DNA from: Deltaproteobacteria bacterium
GTDB lineage: Bacteria > Desulfobacterota > GWC2-55-46 > UBA9637
DNA length: 53,720 nt
Direction: 5' to 3'
NCBI GenBank assembly: GCA_016219285.1
Contig: JACRNJ010000041.1
Coordinates: 1-53,720, forward strand
Every line of letters begins with the position of its first letter. Position 1 is the stretch's first letter. Below, piece by piece: positions 42,748 through 50,035 of the stretch. Position numbers and translations under genes: made by a program. The notes beneath the pieces were generated by a model that saw nothing but the letters and a program-made list of their open reading frames with translations, had not been told where the DNA came from and searched no databases.

Positions 42748-43860
42748 ATGAATCTTAAAAAAGTTGCCATAATCTACAATGATGACATGGATATGCTGAT
42801 AGAAAAAGAGCATAGCATTACATCATGGGAAGGTGTTATAGATACAGCCAAGTCAGTGGAAGCGGCATTAAAGTCAGAAGGTTTGTCCACAACCCTCATC
42901 CCATTGAGGGACAAGGTGGAAGATTTTATAAAAACCATTAAGCTGGAGAATGCCGATATTATCTTTAATCTCTGCGAAGGGGCAATGGGAAAGAGCGCTT
43001 TTGAAATGAATGTAGCCGCTGTTTTGGAGCTATTTGGATTTAGATTTACAGGTTCCGGGCCTCTTACCCTCAGTCTTGCATTGAACAAGGCCAGGGCAAA
43101 GGGAATACTTGCCTATCACGGAATCCCAACTCCAAAATTTACGATTTACGATTTACGATTTACGAATTTAGAAATTACAAATCGGCAATCGAAAATCGAA
43201 AATCGAAAATCGCTTTCTTTCCCCCTTATTGTAAAACCCGTTCAGGAAGATGCCAGTATCGGCATTGACCAGGATGCGGTTGTAAAAAATATGTCAACTT
43301 TAAAAAATAGGGTTAATTATGTTATAAAGAGTTACAAACAGCCAGCAATTGTAGAGGAATATATAGATGGAAGAGAATTCAATATTGCTGTAATGGGAAA
43401 TCATAAGCCTAAGGCGCTGCCTGTATCTGAGATAGATTTTTCCAGGTTTTCGGAAAATAACCCAAAGATTTGCACATATGAGGCCAAATGGGTAACGGAC
43501 AGCCCAATATATCTTAAGACCCCGCCCATCTGTCCTGCCGATATTCCAAGAGAATTAGAGCAAAAACTTTTTAGCATAGCATTAAAGGCATACAATGTGC
43601 TTGGATGCAGGGATTATGCAAGAGTAGACATGAGGATGGGAGAAGATGGGATACCAAAGATTCTTGAAGTGAACCCAAATCCAGACATATCGCCAAATGC
43701 CGGTTTTGTAAGAAGCGCTGCCGCGTATGGCTTTAGTTATCCGCAACTAATCCTTGAGATAGTAGGGATGACGTATAACAGATATCAAAAAACAGAAAAC
43801 AGGAAAGAGGAAACAGGAAAGAGGAAAGAGGATTGCTCTTTCCTAATTTCTAATTCCTGA
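42748..43860 (+). CDS. D-Ala-D-Ala ligase-like ATP-grasp protein, paralogue 2
   Basis: Second ATP-grasp enzyme, 370 residues from the ATG at 42748 (a TTG at 42730 is also in frame). It shares with paralogue 1 the FNLCEGAMGKSAFEMN, FTGSGPLTLSLALNKARAKG, FPLIVKPVQEDASIGI, VEEYIDGREFNIAVMG and ILEVNPNPDISPNAG segments. CEG replaces AEG in the substrate loop, so the two probably act on different substrates, perhaps in sequence. A heptamer element interrupts the same linker as in paralogue 1, and another provides the C-terminal tail (NRKEETGKRKED...). Confidence 0.88.
   Translation: MNLKKVAIIYNDDMDMLIEKEHSITSWEGVIDTAKSVEAALKSEGLSTTLIPLRDKVEDFIKTIKLENADIIFNLCEGAMGKSAFEMNVAAVLELFGFRFTGSGPLTLSLALNKARAKGILAYHGIPTPKFTIYDLRFTNLEITNRQSKIENRKSLSFPLIVKPVQEDASIGIDQDAVVKNMSTLKNRVNYVIKSYKQPAIVEEYIDGREFNIAVMGNHKPKALPVSEIDFSRFSENNPKICTYEAKWVTDSPIYLKTPPICPADIPRELEQKLFSIALKAYNVLGCRDYARVDMRMGEDGIPKILEVNPNPDISPNAGFVRSAAAYGFSYPQLILEIVGMTYNRYQKTENRKEETGKRKEDCSFLISNS
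43138..43214. repeat. Paired-arm heptamer element in ATP-grasp 2 (linker)
   Basis: Left arm: TTTACGA x4 (43138-43165). Right arm: AATCGGC, AATCGAA x3, AATCGCT (43180-43214). In frame. Confidence 0.97.
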
Positions 43861-43866
43861 TTTTCA
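43799..43866. repeat. Paired-arm heptamer element at end of ATP-grasp 2, with SD tail
   Basis: Left arm: ACAGGAA, AGAGGAA, ACAGGAA, AGAGGAA, AGAGGAT (43799-43833). Right arm: TTTCCTA, ATTTCTA, ATTCCTG (43839-43859). The tail TTTTCAATGGAGCAAAGC leads into the GNAT start. Confidence 0.9.
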
Positions 43867-43885
43867 ATGGAGCAAAGCAGAGGCA

Positions 43886-44395
43886 ATGAAAATTAAGATA
43901 AGGGAGGTGGTTGCACAGGATAAAGAGGCAATTCAATCCATTATACAAAGAAATGGAAATTTTACCGATGAGGAAAAATGCTGCGCCGTTGAACTGCTTG
44001 ATATTTATCTAAAGGATGTAGCTAAAGGAGAATACCTATTTATCTGTGCGGCAGACGAGAATGAAAAACCAATCGGTTATATATGCTACGGAAAAACTCC
44101 GTTTGCGGATGGTGTTTATGATATATATTGGATAGTCATTGACCCGCCATGGCAAGGCAAGGGGGTTGGCACAATGCTTGTTAAACATCTGGAAAATATA
44201 CTTAAAAGAGAAGGCGCAAGAATGGTTATTGCGGAAACATCGTCACAGTCAAAGTATGATAAAACTCGTTCATTCTATGAAAAGGGCGGATTTAATGAGG
44301 CTTCGAGGATAAAGAACTTTTACAGGGTCGGGGATGATAAGATTGTATACATCAAGACAATAGACCATAAACCGCAGACCACAGACTCAAGATAA
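43886..44395 (+). CDS. GNAT family N-acetyltransferase
   Basis: A 169-residue acetyl-CoA-dependent acyltransferase. The acetyl-CoA loop is in DPPWQGKGVGTMLVKHLE (Q/RxxGxG/A form) near residues 89-106, followed by ARMVIAETSSQ and the FYEKGGF motif of the fourth strand. The substrate is unknown. Its position 25 bp after ATP-grasp 2, behind a repeat that supplies its ribosome-binding GGAG, suggests the three genes act together, for example acetylating the ligation product. The last residues (PQTTDSR) come from the next heptamer element. Confidence 0.87.
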   Translation: MKIKIREVVAQDKEAIQSIIQRNGNFTDEEKCCAVELLDIYLKDVAKGEYLFICAADENEKPIGYICYGKTPFADGVYDIYWIVIDPPWQGKGVGTMLVKHLENILKREGARMVIAETSSQSKYDKTRSFYEKGGFNEASRIKNFYRVGDDKIVYIKTIDHKPQTTDSR

Positions 44396-44446
44396 AGAAT
44401 TTTAATTTTCAGTTTTGAGTTTGAAGCCTGGAGTCTGGTGTCTGAA
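44362..44446. repeat. Paired-arm heptamer element between GNAT and methyltransferase genes
   Basis: Left arm: AGACCAT, AAACCGC, AGACCAC, AGACTCA (44362-44389). Right arm: GCCTGGA, GTCTGGT, GTCTGAA (44426-44446). The left arm is inside the GNAT frame. Confidence 0.85.
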
Positions 44447-44462
44447 TAAAAGGAGATTTAAC

Positions 44463-45080
44463 TTGGAACTTGAAAGCATAAAAAAGATATATGCAGGCTA
44501 TTCTAATGTATATGATGTGATATTCAAAGGGTTCTTTTATCCGAGGATAAAACATGCGATACAATCCATGGGCATAATGCCAGGGGATATGATACTGGAT
44601 GTGGGGGTTGGAACTGGCCTTTCGCTTCCTTTATTCCCAAAGCATTGCAAGGTTGTGGGTATAGACTTGTCAGCCGCCATGCTCAAGCAGGCAAAGCAAA
44701 AGATAAAGAAGCTGCACCTTGACCATATAGAGCTTCGCGAAATGGATGCAATGAGCCTGCATTTTCCGGACAATGTATTTGATAAAGTTTTTATCTCCCA
44801 TGTTGTCAGCGTTGTCCCTGACCCTTACAGGGTAATGTCTGAAGTGAAAAGGGTCTGCAAAAAAGGCGGCCGCATCGTAGTGGTAAATCACTTCAAGAGC
44901 AAAAACAAGGTTATGGCAGGGATGGAGAAGATATTTAATCCGGTGAGCAAGAGGATAGGGTGGAGGTCTGACCTCTGCCTTGATGAGTTTATACAAAAGG
45001 CGCATCTGAAGGTTGACAAGAAATATAAATTGAAAAAGATAGACCTCTGGCATGTAATATTTGCAACCAACAATAAATAA
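44463..45080 (+). CDS. Class I SAM methyltransferase, PmtA-like (phospholipid N-methyltransferase)
   Basis: A 205-residue methyltransferase with the SAM motif ILDVGVGTGLSLPLF (about residues 41-55), acidic loop GIDLSAAML and motif IV region DKVFISHVVSVVPDP. The N-terminal YDVIFKGFFYPRIKHAI and overall length resemble bacterial phosphatidylethanolamine N-methyltransferase PmtA, so a membrane lipid substrate is plausible but unproven. TTG at 44463 is chosen because AAAGGAG lies eight bases upstream; the frame open from 44415 is repeat-derived. Confidence 0.82.
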   Translation: MELESIKKIYAGYSNVYDVIFKGFFYPRIKHAIQSMGIMPGDMILDVGVGTGLSLPLFPKHCKVVGIDLSAAMLKQAKQKIKKLHLDHIELREMDAMSLHFPDNVFDKVFISHVVSVVPDPYRVMSEVKRVCKKGGRIVVVNHFKSKNKVMAGMEKIFNPVSKRIGWRSDLCLDEFIQKAHLKVDKKYKLKKIDLWHVIFATNNK

Positions 45081-45081
45081 A

Positions 45082-45153
45082 ATTTACGATTTGTGATTTA
45101 TGCATTACGATTTATTTTAAATCTGAAATTGTAAATCGTAAATCTGAAATTAT
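45082..45153. repeat. Paired-arm heptamer element upstream of rimI
   Basis: Left arm: ATTTACG, ATTTGTG, ATTTATG, CATTACG (45082-45109). Right arm: AAATCTG, AAATTGT, AAATCGT, AAATCTG, AAATTAT (45119-45153). Confidence 0.95.
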
Positions 45154-45156
45154 GGA

Positions 45157-45666
45157 ATGACAGACACATCCATCCTGAAAAATCTTAAAATCCTTCCAAT
45201 GACTTTTGATGACCTGGAAGATGTCTTGAAGATAGAAAAACTTTCCTTCCCGTCACCATGGCCAAAATCGCAATTTGTAAGGGAAATAGGCAATCCATTC
45301 TCAAATAAATTTACCGCAAAGATTGTGCAGGATGGGAAAGAGGTTGTTGCGGCATATATCATTTTCTGGGTGCTTGCGGATGAAGCGCATATCCTGAATA
45401 TAGCCACACATCCTGAGTTTCGCTGGAGGGGTATCGCGAAAAACCTGCTTGTTTTTACCCTGAACTATTTAGGGGAAGTGAGAGCAAGAGAGGTTTTTTT
45501 GGAGGTCAGGAAGTCAAATACCCCGGCTCAAAGACTTTACAAGGATTTAGGTTTTAAAGAGATAGGCGTAAGAAAAGGCTATTACGGCAATAATAAAGAA
45601 GATGCCATTGTAATGGCATTAACCCTTGCAGATGTTTCTCTCATTGACTTTGAGGAGGAAGGTTAA
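45157..45666 (+). CDS. rimI: Ribosomal protein S18-alanine N-acetyltransferase RimI
   Basis: GNAT enzyme acetylating the N-terminal alanine of ribosomal protein S18 (bTHX-type N-alpha acetylation). The N-terminal IEKLSFPSPWPKSQF is typical of RimI; the acetyl-CoA motif is HPEFRWRGIAKNLL, and EVRKSNTPAQRLYKDLGF is the C-terminal signature. At 169 residues it is slightly longer than usual. The stop is one base before the TTG start of pyrK. Confidence 0.93.
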   Translation: MTDTSILKNLKILPMTFDDLEDVLKIEKLSFPSPWPKSQFVREIGNPFSNKFTAKIVQDGKEVVAAYIIFWVLADEAHILNIATHPEFRWRGIAKNLLVFTLNYLGEVRAREVFLEVRKSNTPAQRLYKDLGFKEIGVRKGYYGNNKEDAIVMALTLADVSLIDFEEEG

Positions 45667-45667
45667 G

Positions 45668-46561
45668 TTGGCAAAGGTTCTCTATAATGAAAAAATTCTT
45701 CCCTTTTATTACAAGCTTGGAATGAGTTGGGAAGGTCTCCCGGCTATTGAACCTGGCCAATTTGTTATGCTTCGTATTACTGAAAATGCTGCCCCCCTCC
45801 TCCGAAGGCCGTTTGGTATATATAAAATACTGGGGCAAGGGGCAAGCCTGCCTGTGCGTGGCCGCACACAGACAGGGGGCAAGGGGCAAGGTGTTGAAAT
45901 TATTTATAAGGTGGTTGGCAAGGGCACTGGTCTGATGACTAATTTAAAACCAGGAGATATTGTTGATGTGCTTGGTCCGCTGGGCAACAGTTTCCAGCCA
46001 ATAGGTAGGGTGGGCGCTGCCCGCCAAAATCAAAGGATTATCATGGCGGCCGGCGGAATTGGCATTGTGCCGTTTTATTTATTAGCTAAAAGCTATCAGT
46101 TATCAGGTATCAGCTTGAAACTGTTATTCGGAGGCAGAGGCAAGGATGACCTTCCCGGTCTTGAGGATTTCAAAAAGCTTGGGATTGAAATAAAAATTTC
46201 CACGCAAGACGGGAGCGCGGGGGAAAAGGGGTTGGTAACCGAACTGTTAAAATCCGAAATCCGAAATCCGAAATCCGAAATCATTTATGCATGCGGGGCA
46301 AAGGCTATGCTGAAAGCGGTTGCAAAAATGGCAGAAGATGCAAATACTCCATGTTATGTATCTTTAGATAATGCAATGGCATGCGGCATTGGCGCTTGTC
46401 TGGGGTGCGCAGTAAAAATAGGAAGTGGGAAGTGGGAAGTGGAAAGTGGGGAAAGCAAACCCACCTCCCACCTCCTACCTCCCACATCCCAGATTTACAA
46501 GATGGTTTGCAAGGATGGGCCTGTTTTTAATGCAAGGGAGATAGCATGGGAAGAAATTTAA
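45668..46561 (+). CDS. pyrK: Dihydroorotate dehydrogenase B electron-transfer subunit PyrK
   Basis: FAD/[2Fe-2S] subunit passing electrons from PyrD to NAD. RRPFGIY (FAD), IMAAGGIGIVPFYLLA (NAD) and the cluster ligands C239, C244, C247 and C281 are present. Repeat-derived sequence is exceptional here: residues about 56-75 (heptamers around a nested palindrome), 114-121 (GTGGGC palindrome), 196-204 (AATCCGA array), and 253-275, between the third and fourth cluster cysteines. Spacing C247-C281 is 33 residues where about 12 is normal. At 297 residues it exceeds the usual 250-265. Start TTG at 45668 follows GAGGAAGG. Confidence 0.93.
   Translation: MAKVLYNEKILPFYYKLGMSWEGLPAIEPGQFVMLRITENAAPLLRRPFGIYKILGQGASLPVRGRTQTGGKGQGVEIIYKVVGKGTGLMTNLKPGDIVDVLGPLGNSFQPIGRVGAARQNQRIIMAAGGIGIVPFYLLAKSYQLSGISLKLLFGGRGKDDLPGLEDFKKLGIEIKISTQDGSAGEKGLVTELLKSEIRNPKSEIIYACGAKAMLKAVAKMAEDANTPCYVSLDNAMACGIGACLGCAVKIGSGKWEVESGESKPTSHLLPPTSQIYKMVCKDGPVFNAREIAWEEI
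45832..45889. repeat. Heptamers flanking a nested palindrome inside pyrK
   Basis: GGGGCAA x2 (45832-45845), then a palindrome with arms CCTGCCTGTGCG and CGCACACAGACAGG (45847-45876), then GGGGCAA x2 (45876-45889). The palindrome matches the intergenic copy at 7630-7656. In frame. Confidence 0.9.
46004..46028. repeat. GTGGGC palindromic repeat inside pyrK
   Basis: Core GTAGGGTGGGC-GC-TGCCCGCCAA, the same family as in murG (25501-25525); encodes GRVGAARQN just before the NAD-binding strand. Confidence 0.75.
46251..46282. repeat. Heptamer array AATCCGA x4 inside pyrK
   Basis: Four perfect copies plus AATC, in frame, encoding KSEIRNPKSEI. Confidence 0.97.
46421..46490. repeat. Paired-arm heptamer element inside the pyrK [2Fe-2S] region
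   Basis: Left arm: GGAAGTG x3, GAAAGTG (46421-46448). Right arm: CACCTCC x2, TACCTCC, CACATCC (46462-46489). In frame between codons for C247 and C281. Confidence 0.97.
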
Positions 46562-47538
46562 AACAAAGGGGCAAGGGGCAAGGGTCAAGGGTCAAGGAAA
46601 ACAAAACTCCGAACTCCGAACTCCCAACTCCTAACTTATCAGTCACGATTGCAGGCATTCAGTTAAAAAATCCGGTGATGACCGCATCAGGGACATTTGG
46701 CTACGGCGAGGAATATGCGCCTTATCTGGATTTAAACAGGCTCGGCGCTATTGTTGTCAAAGGTGTGTCGTTCAAACCGAGACATGGCAATCCGCCGCCG
46801 AGGATTGTGGAGACAGCGGCTGGTATGCTCAATTCTATTGGTTTGCAGAATGTGGGTGTAGAAGTATTTGTAGAAAAAAAACTCCCATTCCTTAAAAAAT
46901 TTGACACAAAGGTCATTGTAAATTTCTTTGGAGATTCTCTTGATGAATATTGCGAAGTGGCAAAGATTTTAGATGGCACAGATGGTATTGCCGGGCTGGA
47001 GATGAATATCTCCTGCCCCAATAAGCAGGAAGGGTGGCTTGAATTTGGCACAAATCCAGATTTGTGCTTCAGGGTTGTAAGTGCAGTTAGGAAATCTACA
47101 AAACTTCCTTTGATTGTAAAACTATCGCCTAATGTTACAGATATAACAGCGCTGGCAAAGGCGGCGCACGATGCAGGGGCAGATGCCCTTTCCTTGATAA
47201 ACACACTTTCAGGCATGGCTGTGGATGCAAATACAAGAAGGCCTAAACTCGGTAATATCATTGGCGGTCTCTCTGGCCCCGCTATCAAACCTGTTGCGCT
47301 GAAGATGCTCTGGCAGGTGTTTAAGGCCGTGAAACTGCCTTTAATCGGCATAGGCGGAATTATGACGGCAGAAGATGCCATAGAATTCATGCTTGTCGGC
47401 GCATCAGCAGTTCAGGTCGGGACCGCTAATTTTATTGACCCGCAAGCCAGCATAAAGATAGTTGATGGAATTGAATACTACTTCAAGAAGAATAAAATTA
47501 AAAATGTGAAGGGGCTGGCGGGGAGTTTGAGGGTTTAG
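46546..47538 (+). CDS. pyrD: Dihydroorotate dehydrogenase B catalytic subunit PyrD
   Basis: FMN enzyme oxidising dihydroorotate to orotate, with PyrK (class 1B). MTASGTFGYGEEY, VKGVSFKPRHGNPPPRI, MNISCPNKQEG (with the catalytic cysteine) and GIGGIMTAEDAIEFMLVGASAVQVGT are diagnostic. The fold starts at LSVTIAGIQLKNPV; the preceding 30 residues are heptamer-encoded. No other start codon lies between, and AAGGGAG stands eight bases before ATG 46546, so the extension is presumably translated. It overlaps pyrK by 16 bp. Confidence 0.96.
   Translation: MGRNLKQRGKGQGSRVKENKTPNSELPTPNLSVTIAGIQLKNPVMTASGTFGYGEEYAPYLDLNRLGAIVVKGVSFKPRHGNPPPRIVETAAGMLNSIGLQNVGVEVFVEKKLPFLKKFDTKVIVNFFGDSLDEYCEVAKILDGTDGIAGLEMNISCPNKQEGWLEFGTNPDLCFRVVSAVRKSTKLPLIVKLSPNVTDITALAKAAHDAGADALSLINTLSGMAVDANTRRPKLGNIIGGLSGPAIKPVALKMLWQVFKAVKLPLIGIGGIMTAEDAIEFMLVGASAVQVGTANFIDPQASIKIVDGIEYYFKKNKIKNVKGLAGSLRV
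46566..46632. repeat. Two-part heptamer element encoding the PyrD N-terminus
   Basis: First part: AAGGGGC x2, AAGGGTC x2, AAGGAAA (46566-46600). Second part: AACTCCG x2, AACTCCC, AACTCCT (46605-46632). The two parts are less complementary than in most copies. Confidence 0.95.
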
Positions 47539-47649
47539 CAGGCCGCTGGCATCTTTTCCAACAGACTGCCTGTTAAATTCCAAGTTTGAGTTTAACCAAT
47601 TTGTGTGCTACCATACTAAAGTTTCTAAAGTTTAATAGTAATAAATTTG

Positions 47650-47667
47650 ATACGGTTTTAACCGTAT
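47650..47667. promoter_or_regulatory. Palindrome upstream of ribBA, variant of the 18-bp operator
   Basis: ATACGGTTTTAACCGTAT has the same 8-2-8 layout as the operators at 5791 and 8141 with two symmetric changes per half. It ends 13 bp before the ribBA start and just before the AGGAGA ribosome-binding site, so it could be an operator or an mRNA hairpin. The other 120 bp of this gap show no riboswitch. Confidence 0.45.
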
Positions 47668-47680
47668 AGGAGATATAAAG

Positions 47681-48919
47681 ATGGCAACAAAAAGGGTTGA
47701 GGCAGCAATCAAAGATATAAAACAAGGTAAGATGGTCATACTTGTTGACGATGAGGACAGGGAAAACGAGGGTGACTTAACAATGTCCGCAGAAAAGGTT
47801 ACGCCTGAGGCCATAAACTTTATGACAAAGTTTGGCCGCGGCCTTATATGTCTGACGCTTACAGAGGAAAAGGCCGATGAGTTGGACTTAAAACCAATGG
47901 TAGCAGATGCAGATAATACCTCTGCATTAAAGACAGCTTTTACGGTATCTGTAGATGCTAAAACAGGTATCAGCACAGGGGTCTCCGCCCATGACAGGGC
48001 GCATACAATTTTGACAGCCATTAAAGATGGTGCAAGACCTGATGAATTGGTAAGGCCTGGCCATATCTTTCCATTGCGTGCAAAGAAAGGCGGGGTTTTG
48101 GTAAGGACTGGGCAGACAGAGGGCTCGGTTGATTTAGCAAGGCTTGCCGGGTTAAAATCCTATGGTATTATCTGTGAGATAATGAAAGATGACGGCACTA
48201 TGGCGAGGATGCCTGATTTAGAAAAGTTTGCCAAAGGACATAATCTCATAATAGTTAGCATTGCTGATATTATTGAATACAGGATAAAAAAGGATAAACT
48301 TGTAAGAAGGGTTGCTGATGCAATGCTTCCTACCCGCTACGGCGGAGAGTTTAAGGCAATAGTATACGAAAATGATGTTGATTCTCATGAACACATGGCC
48401 ATTGTTAAGGGCGAGATAAATCCTGATGAGCCTGTACTGGTCAGAGTTCATTCAGAATGTCTTACAGGGGATGTATTTGGTTCAGAAAGGTGCGACTGCG
48501 GAGATCAGCTTAAATGCGCCATGATGCTCATTGAAAAGCAAGGCAAAGGGGTTGTCCTGTATATGCACCAGGAAGGGAGAGGCATAGGCCTTGCAAATAA
48601 GCTCAGGGCATACGCATTGCAGGACAAAGGCATGGATACTGTAGAGGCTAATGAAAAACTAGGTTTTAAGGCAGACCTTAGAGACTACGGCATAGGGGCG
48701 CAGATACTTCTTGATATTGGAGTAAGAAAGATGCGTCTTATGACTAATAACCCCAAAAAGATAGTAGGACTGGAAGGTTACGGGCTTGAGGTTGTTGAGA
48801 GGGTGCCAATAGAGATTATTCCGCATAAACGCAATGTGGAATATTTAAGAATTAAAAAAGAAAAGATGGGGCACATGATAGGCAATCTTGAAGCGGTTGC
48901 AAAGGGTGAAGACAAGTAG
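47681..48919 (+). CDS. ribBA: Bifunctional DHBP synthase / GTP cyclohydrolase II (RibBA)
   Basis: Supplies both riboflavin precursors. The N-terminal RibB domain (about 1-200) has VDDEDRENEGDL, TAHDRA-like SAHDRAHT and RPGHIFPL. The C-terminal RibA domain (about 205-400) has VRVHSECLTGDVFGSERCDCG with three zinc cysteines and YMHQEGRGIGLANKLRAY. Both catalytic sets look intact. At 412 residues it is standard. ribH follows; ribD and ribE are absent from the window. Confidence 0.97.
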   Translation: MATKRVEAAIKDIKQGKMVILVDDEDRENEGDLTMSAEKVTPEAINFMTKFGRGLICLTLTEEKADELDLKPMVADADNTSALKTAFTVSVDAKTGISTGVSAHDRAHTILTAIKDGARPDELVRPGHIFPLRAKKGGVLVRTGQTEGSVDLARLAGLKSYGIICEIMKDDGTMARMPDLEKFAKGHNLIIVSIADIIEYRIKKDKLVRRVADAMLPTRYGGEFKAIVYENDVDSHEHMAIVKGEINPDEPVLVRVHSECLTGDVFGSERCDCGDQLKCAMMLIEKQGKGVVLYMHQEGRGIGLANKLRAYALQDKGMDTVEANEKLGFKADLRDYGIGAQILLDIGVRKMRLMTNNPKKIVGLEGYGLEVVERVPIEIIPHKRNVEYLRIKKEKMGHMIGNLEAVAKGEDK

Positions 48920-48927
48920 ATGTTATG

Positions 48928-48996
48928 AATTTACGAATTACGATTTACGAATTACGATTTAAAATCTAAAATCGTAAATCTAAAATAGTAAATCTT
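48928..48996. repeat. Paired-arm heptamer element between ribBA and ribH
   Basis: Left arm: AATTTAC, GAATTAC, GATTTAC, GAATTAC, GATTTAA (48928-48962). Right arm: AAATCTA, AAATCGT, AAATCTA, AAATAGT, AAATCTT (48962-48996). Confidence 0.95.
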
Positions 48997-49010
48997 TCAT
49001 GGGAGGTTTT

Positions 49011-49487
49011 ATGCCAAAAATAATTGAAGGTAGTTTGTCAGCAAAAGGGCTCAAGTTTGGAGTGGTGGTAAGCAGGTTTAACGACTTCATAGGCAACAGG
49101 CTTTTAGAAGGTACAGTGGATACGCTTTTACGAAGCGGCGCATCTGAGTCTGATATAGCTATAGTAAAGGCGCCTGGTTCTTTTGAAATACCTGTTGCGG
49201 CCCAGGCCATGATAAAGAATGGCAAGTATGATGCGGTTATATGTCTCGGGGCTATAATTAGAGGTTCAACACCTCACTTTGACTACATTGCATCTGAGGC
49301 TGCAAAGGGTATTGCAAGATTGTCCATGGAAGCAGGGCTTCCAATAGCCTTTGGCATTATAACTGCTGACAGCATTGAACAGGCAATAGAACGGGCTGGC
49401 ACAAAATCAGGGAATAAGGGCAGGGATGCCGCCTTAAATGCAATAGAAATGGCAAACCTGTTTAAGGAACTGGGAAAGAGGAAGTAA
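49011..49487 (+). CDS. ribH: 6,7-dimethyl-8-ribityllumazine synthase (RibH)
   Basis: Condenses the RibB and RibA/D branch products to lumazine, forming icosahedral or pentameric shells. Motifs: [39 protein letters not shown] with the catalytic histidine, and [30 protein letters not shown] at 49011 follows GGGAGG; the frame open from 48999 would overlap that signal. Product 158 residues. Followed by nusB, a common order. Confidence 0.97.
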   Translation: MPKIIEGSLSAKGLKFGVVVSRFNDFIGNRLLEGTVDTLLRSGASESDIAIVKAPGSFEIPVAAQAMIKNGKYDAVICLGAIIRGSTPHFDYIASEAAKGIARLSMEAGLPIAFGIITADSIEQAIERAGTKSGNKGRDAALNAIEMANLFKELGKRK

Positions 49488-49495
49488 TCTTTCCA

Positions 49496-49560
49496 TCAAT
49501 TGTAAAATGAAGATTGTAAAATGAAAAATTTTAAAATTTATAATCTGCAGCTTGTAATTT
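49496..49560. repeat. Heptamer element between ribH and nusB
   Basis: Units TAAAATG, AAGATTG, TAAAATG, AAAAATT (from about 49502), with a degenerate complementary part to 49560. It leads into CAACGGAGCAA, a variant of the SD tail seen at ftsQ, ftsI and GNAT. Confidence 0.7.
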
Positions 49561-49579
49561 ACAACGGAGCAATGTGACA

Positions 49580-50023
49580 ATGGGGTTGAGCAGACGTAAG
49601 GCAAGGATGATTGTATTAGAAACCCTTTATCAATTAGATGTCGCTGATGGGGATATAGATGACATTATAACCGCACAGGCAGAAACAAGAAAACTTAAAC
49701 AAGATGCAAAAGATTTTATTTTAAAATTGGTGAACGGAGTTTGGAAACACAGGGATGAAATAGACATGCTGATAGGGGCAAATGCTGAGAACTGGTCTAT
49801 AGATAGAATCACTGCTATAGACAAGAATATTTTAAGGCTAGCATCTTTTGAGCTGCTTTATTGCAATGACATTCCCTTTAAGGTCGTTATTGATGAAGCG
49901 GTGGAGCTTGGAAAGATATATGGGACAGAGGATTCCACGGCGTTTATAAATGGTATATTGGATAAGATGGCCAGAAACATTAATTCGAGAAAGAAAGAGG
50001 TAAGTGAAGCTTTACCAGCTTAG
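49580..50023 (+). CDS. nusB: Transcription antitermination factor NusB
   Basis: All-helical RNA-binding protein that with NusE recognises boxA in rRNA leaders. SRRKARMIVLETLYQLD at the N-terminus, IDRITAIDKNILRLASFELL and VVIDEAVELGKIYGTEDSTAFINGILDKM are typical. GTG at 49574 is in frame but too close to the GGAGC signal; ATG at 49580 is chosen, 147 residues. Twelve bases separate it from uppS. Confidence 0.96.
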   Translation: MGLSRRKARMIVLETLYQLDVADGDIDDIITAQAETRKLKQDAKDFILKLVNGVWKHRDEIDMLIGANAENWSIDRITAIDKNILRLASFELLYCNDIPFKVVIDEAVELGKIYGTEDSTAFINGILDKMARNINSRKKEVSEALPA

Positions 50024-50035
50024 CGCATGTGAGCC

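Noticed and set aside
46722-47390. 222-codon minus-strand frame
   Set aside because: Antisense to pyrD and serine/proline-rich as shadow frames often are; no family resemblance.
47539-47680. FMN riboswitch upstream of ribBA
   Set aside because: None of the conserved RFN-element segments is visible; only a palindrome is present.
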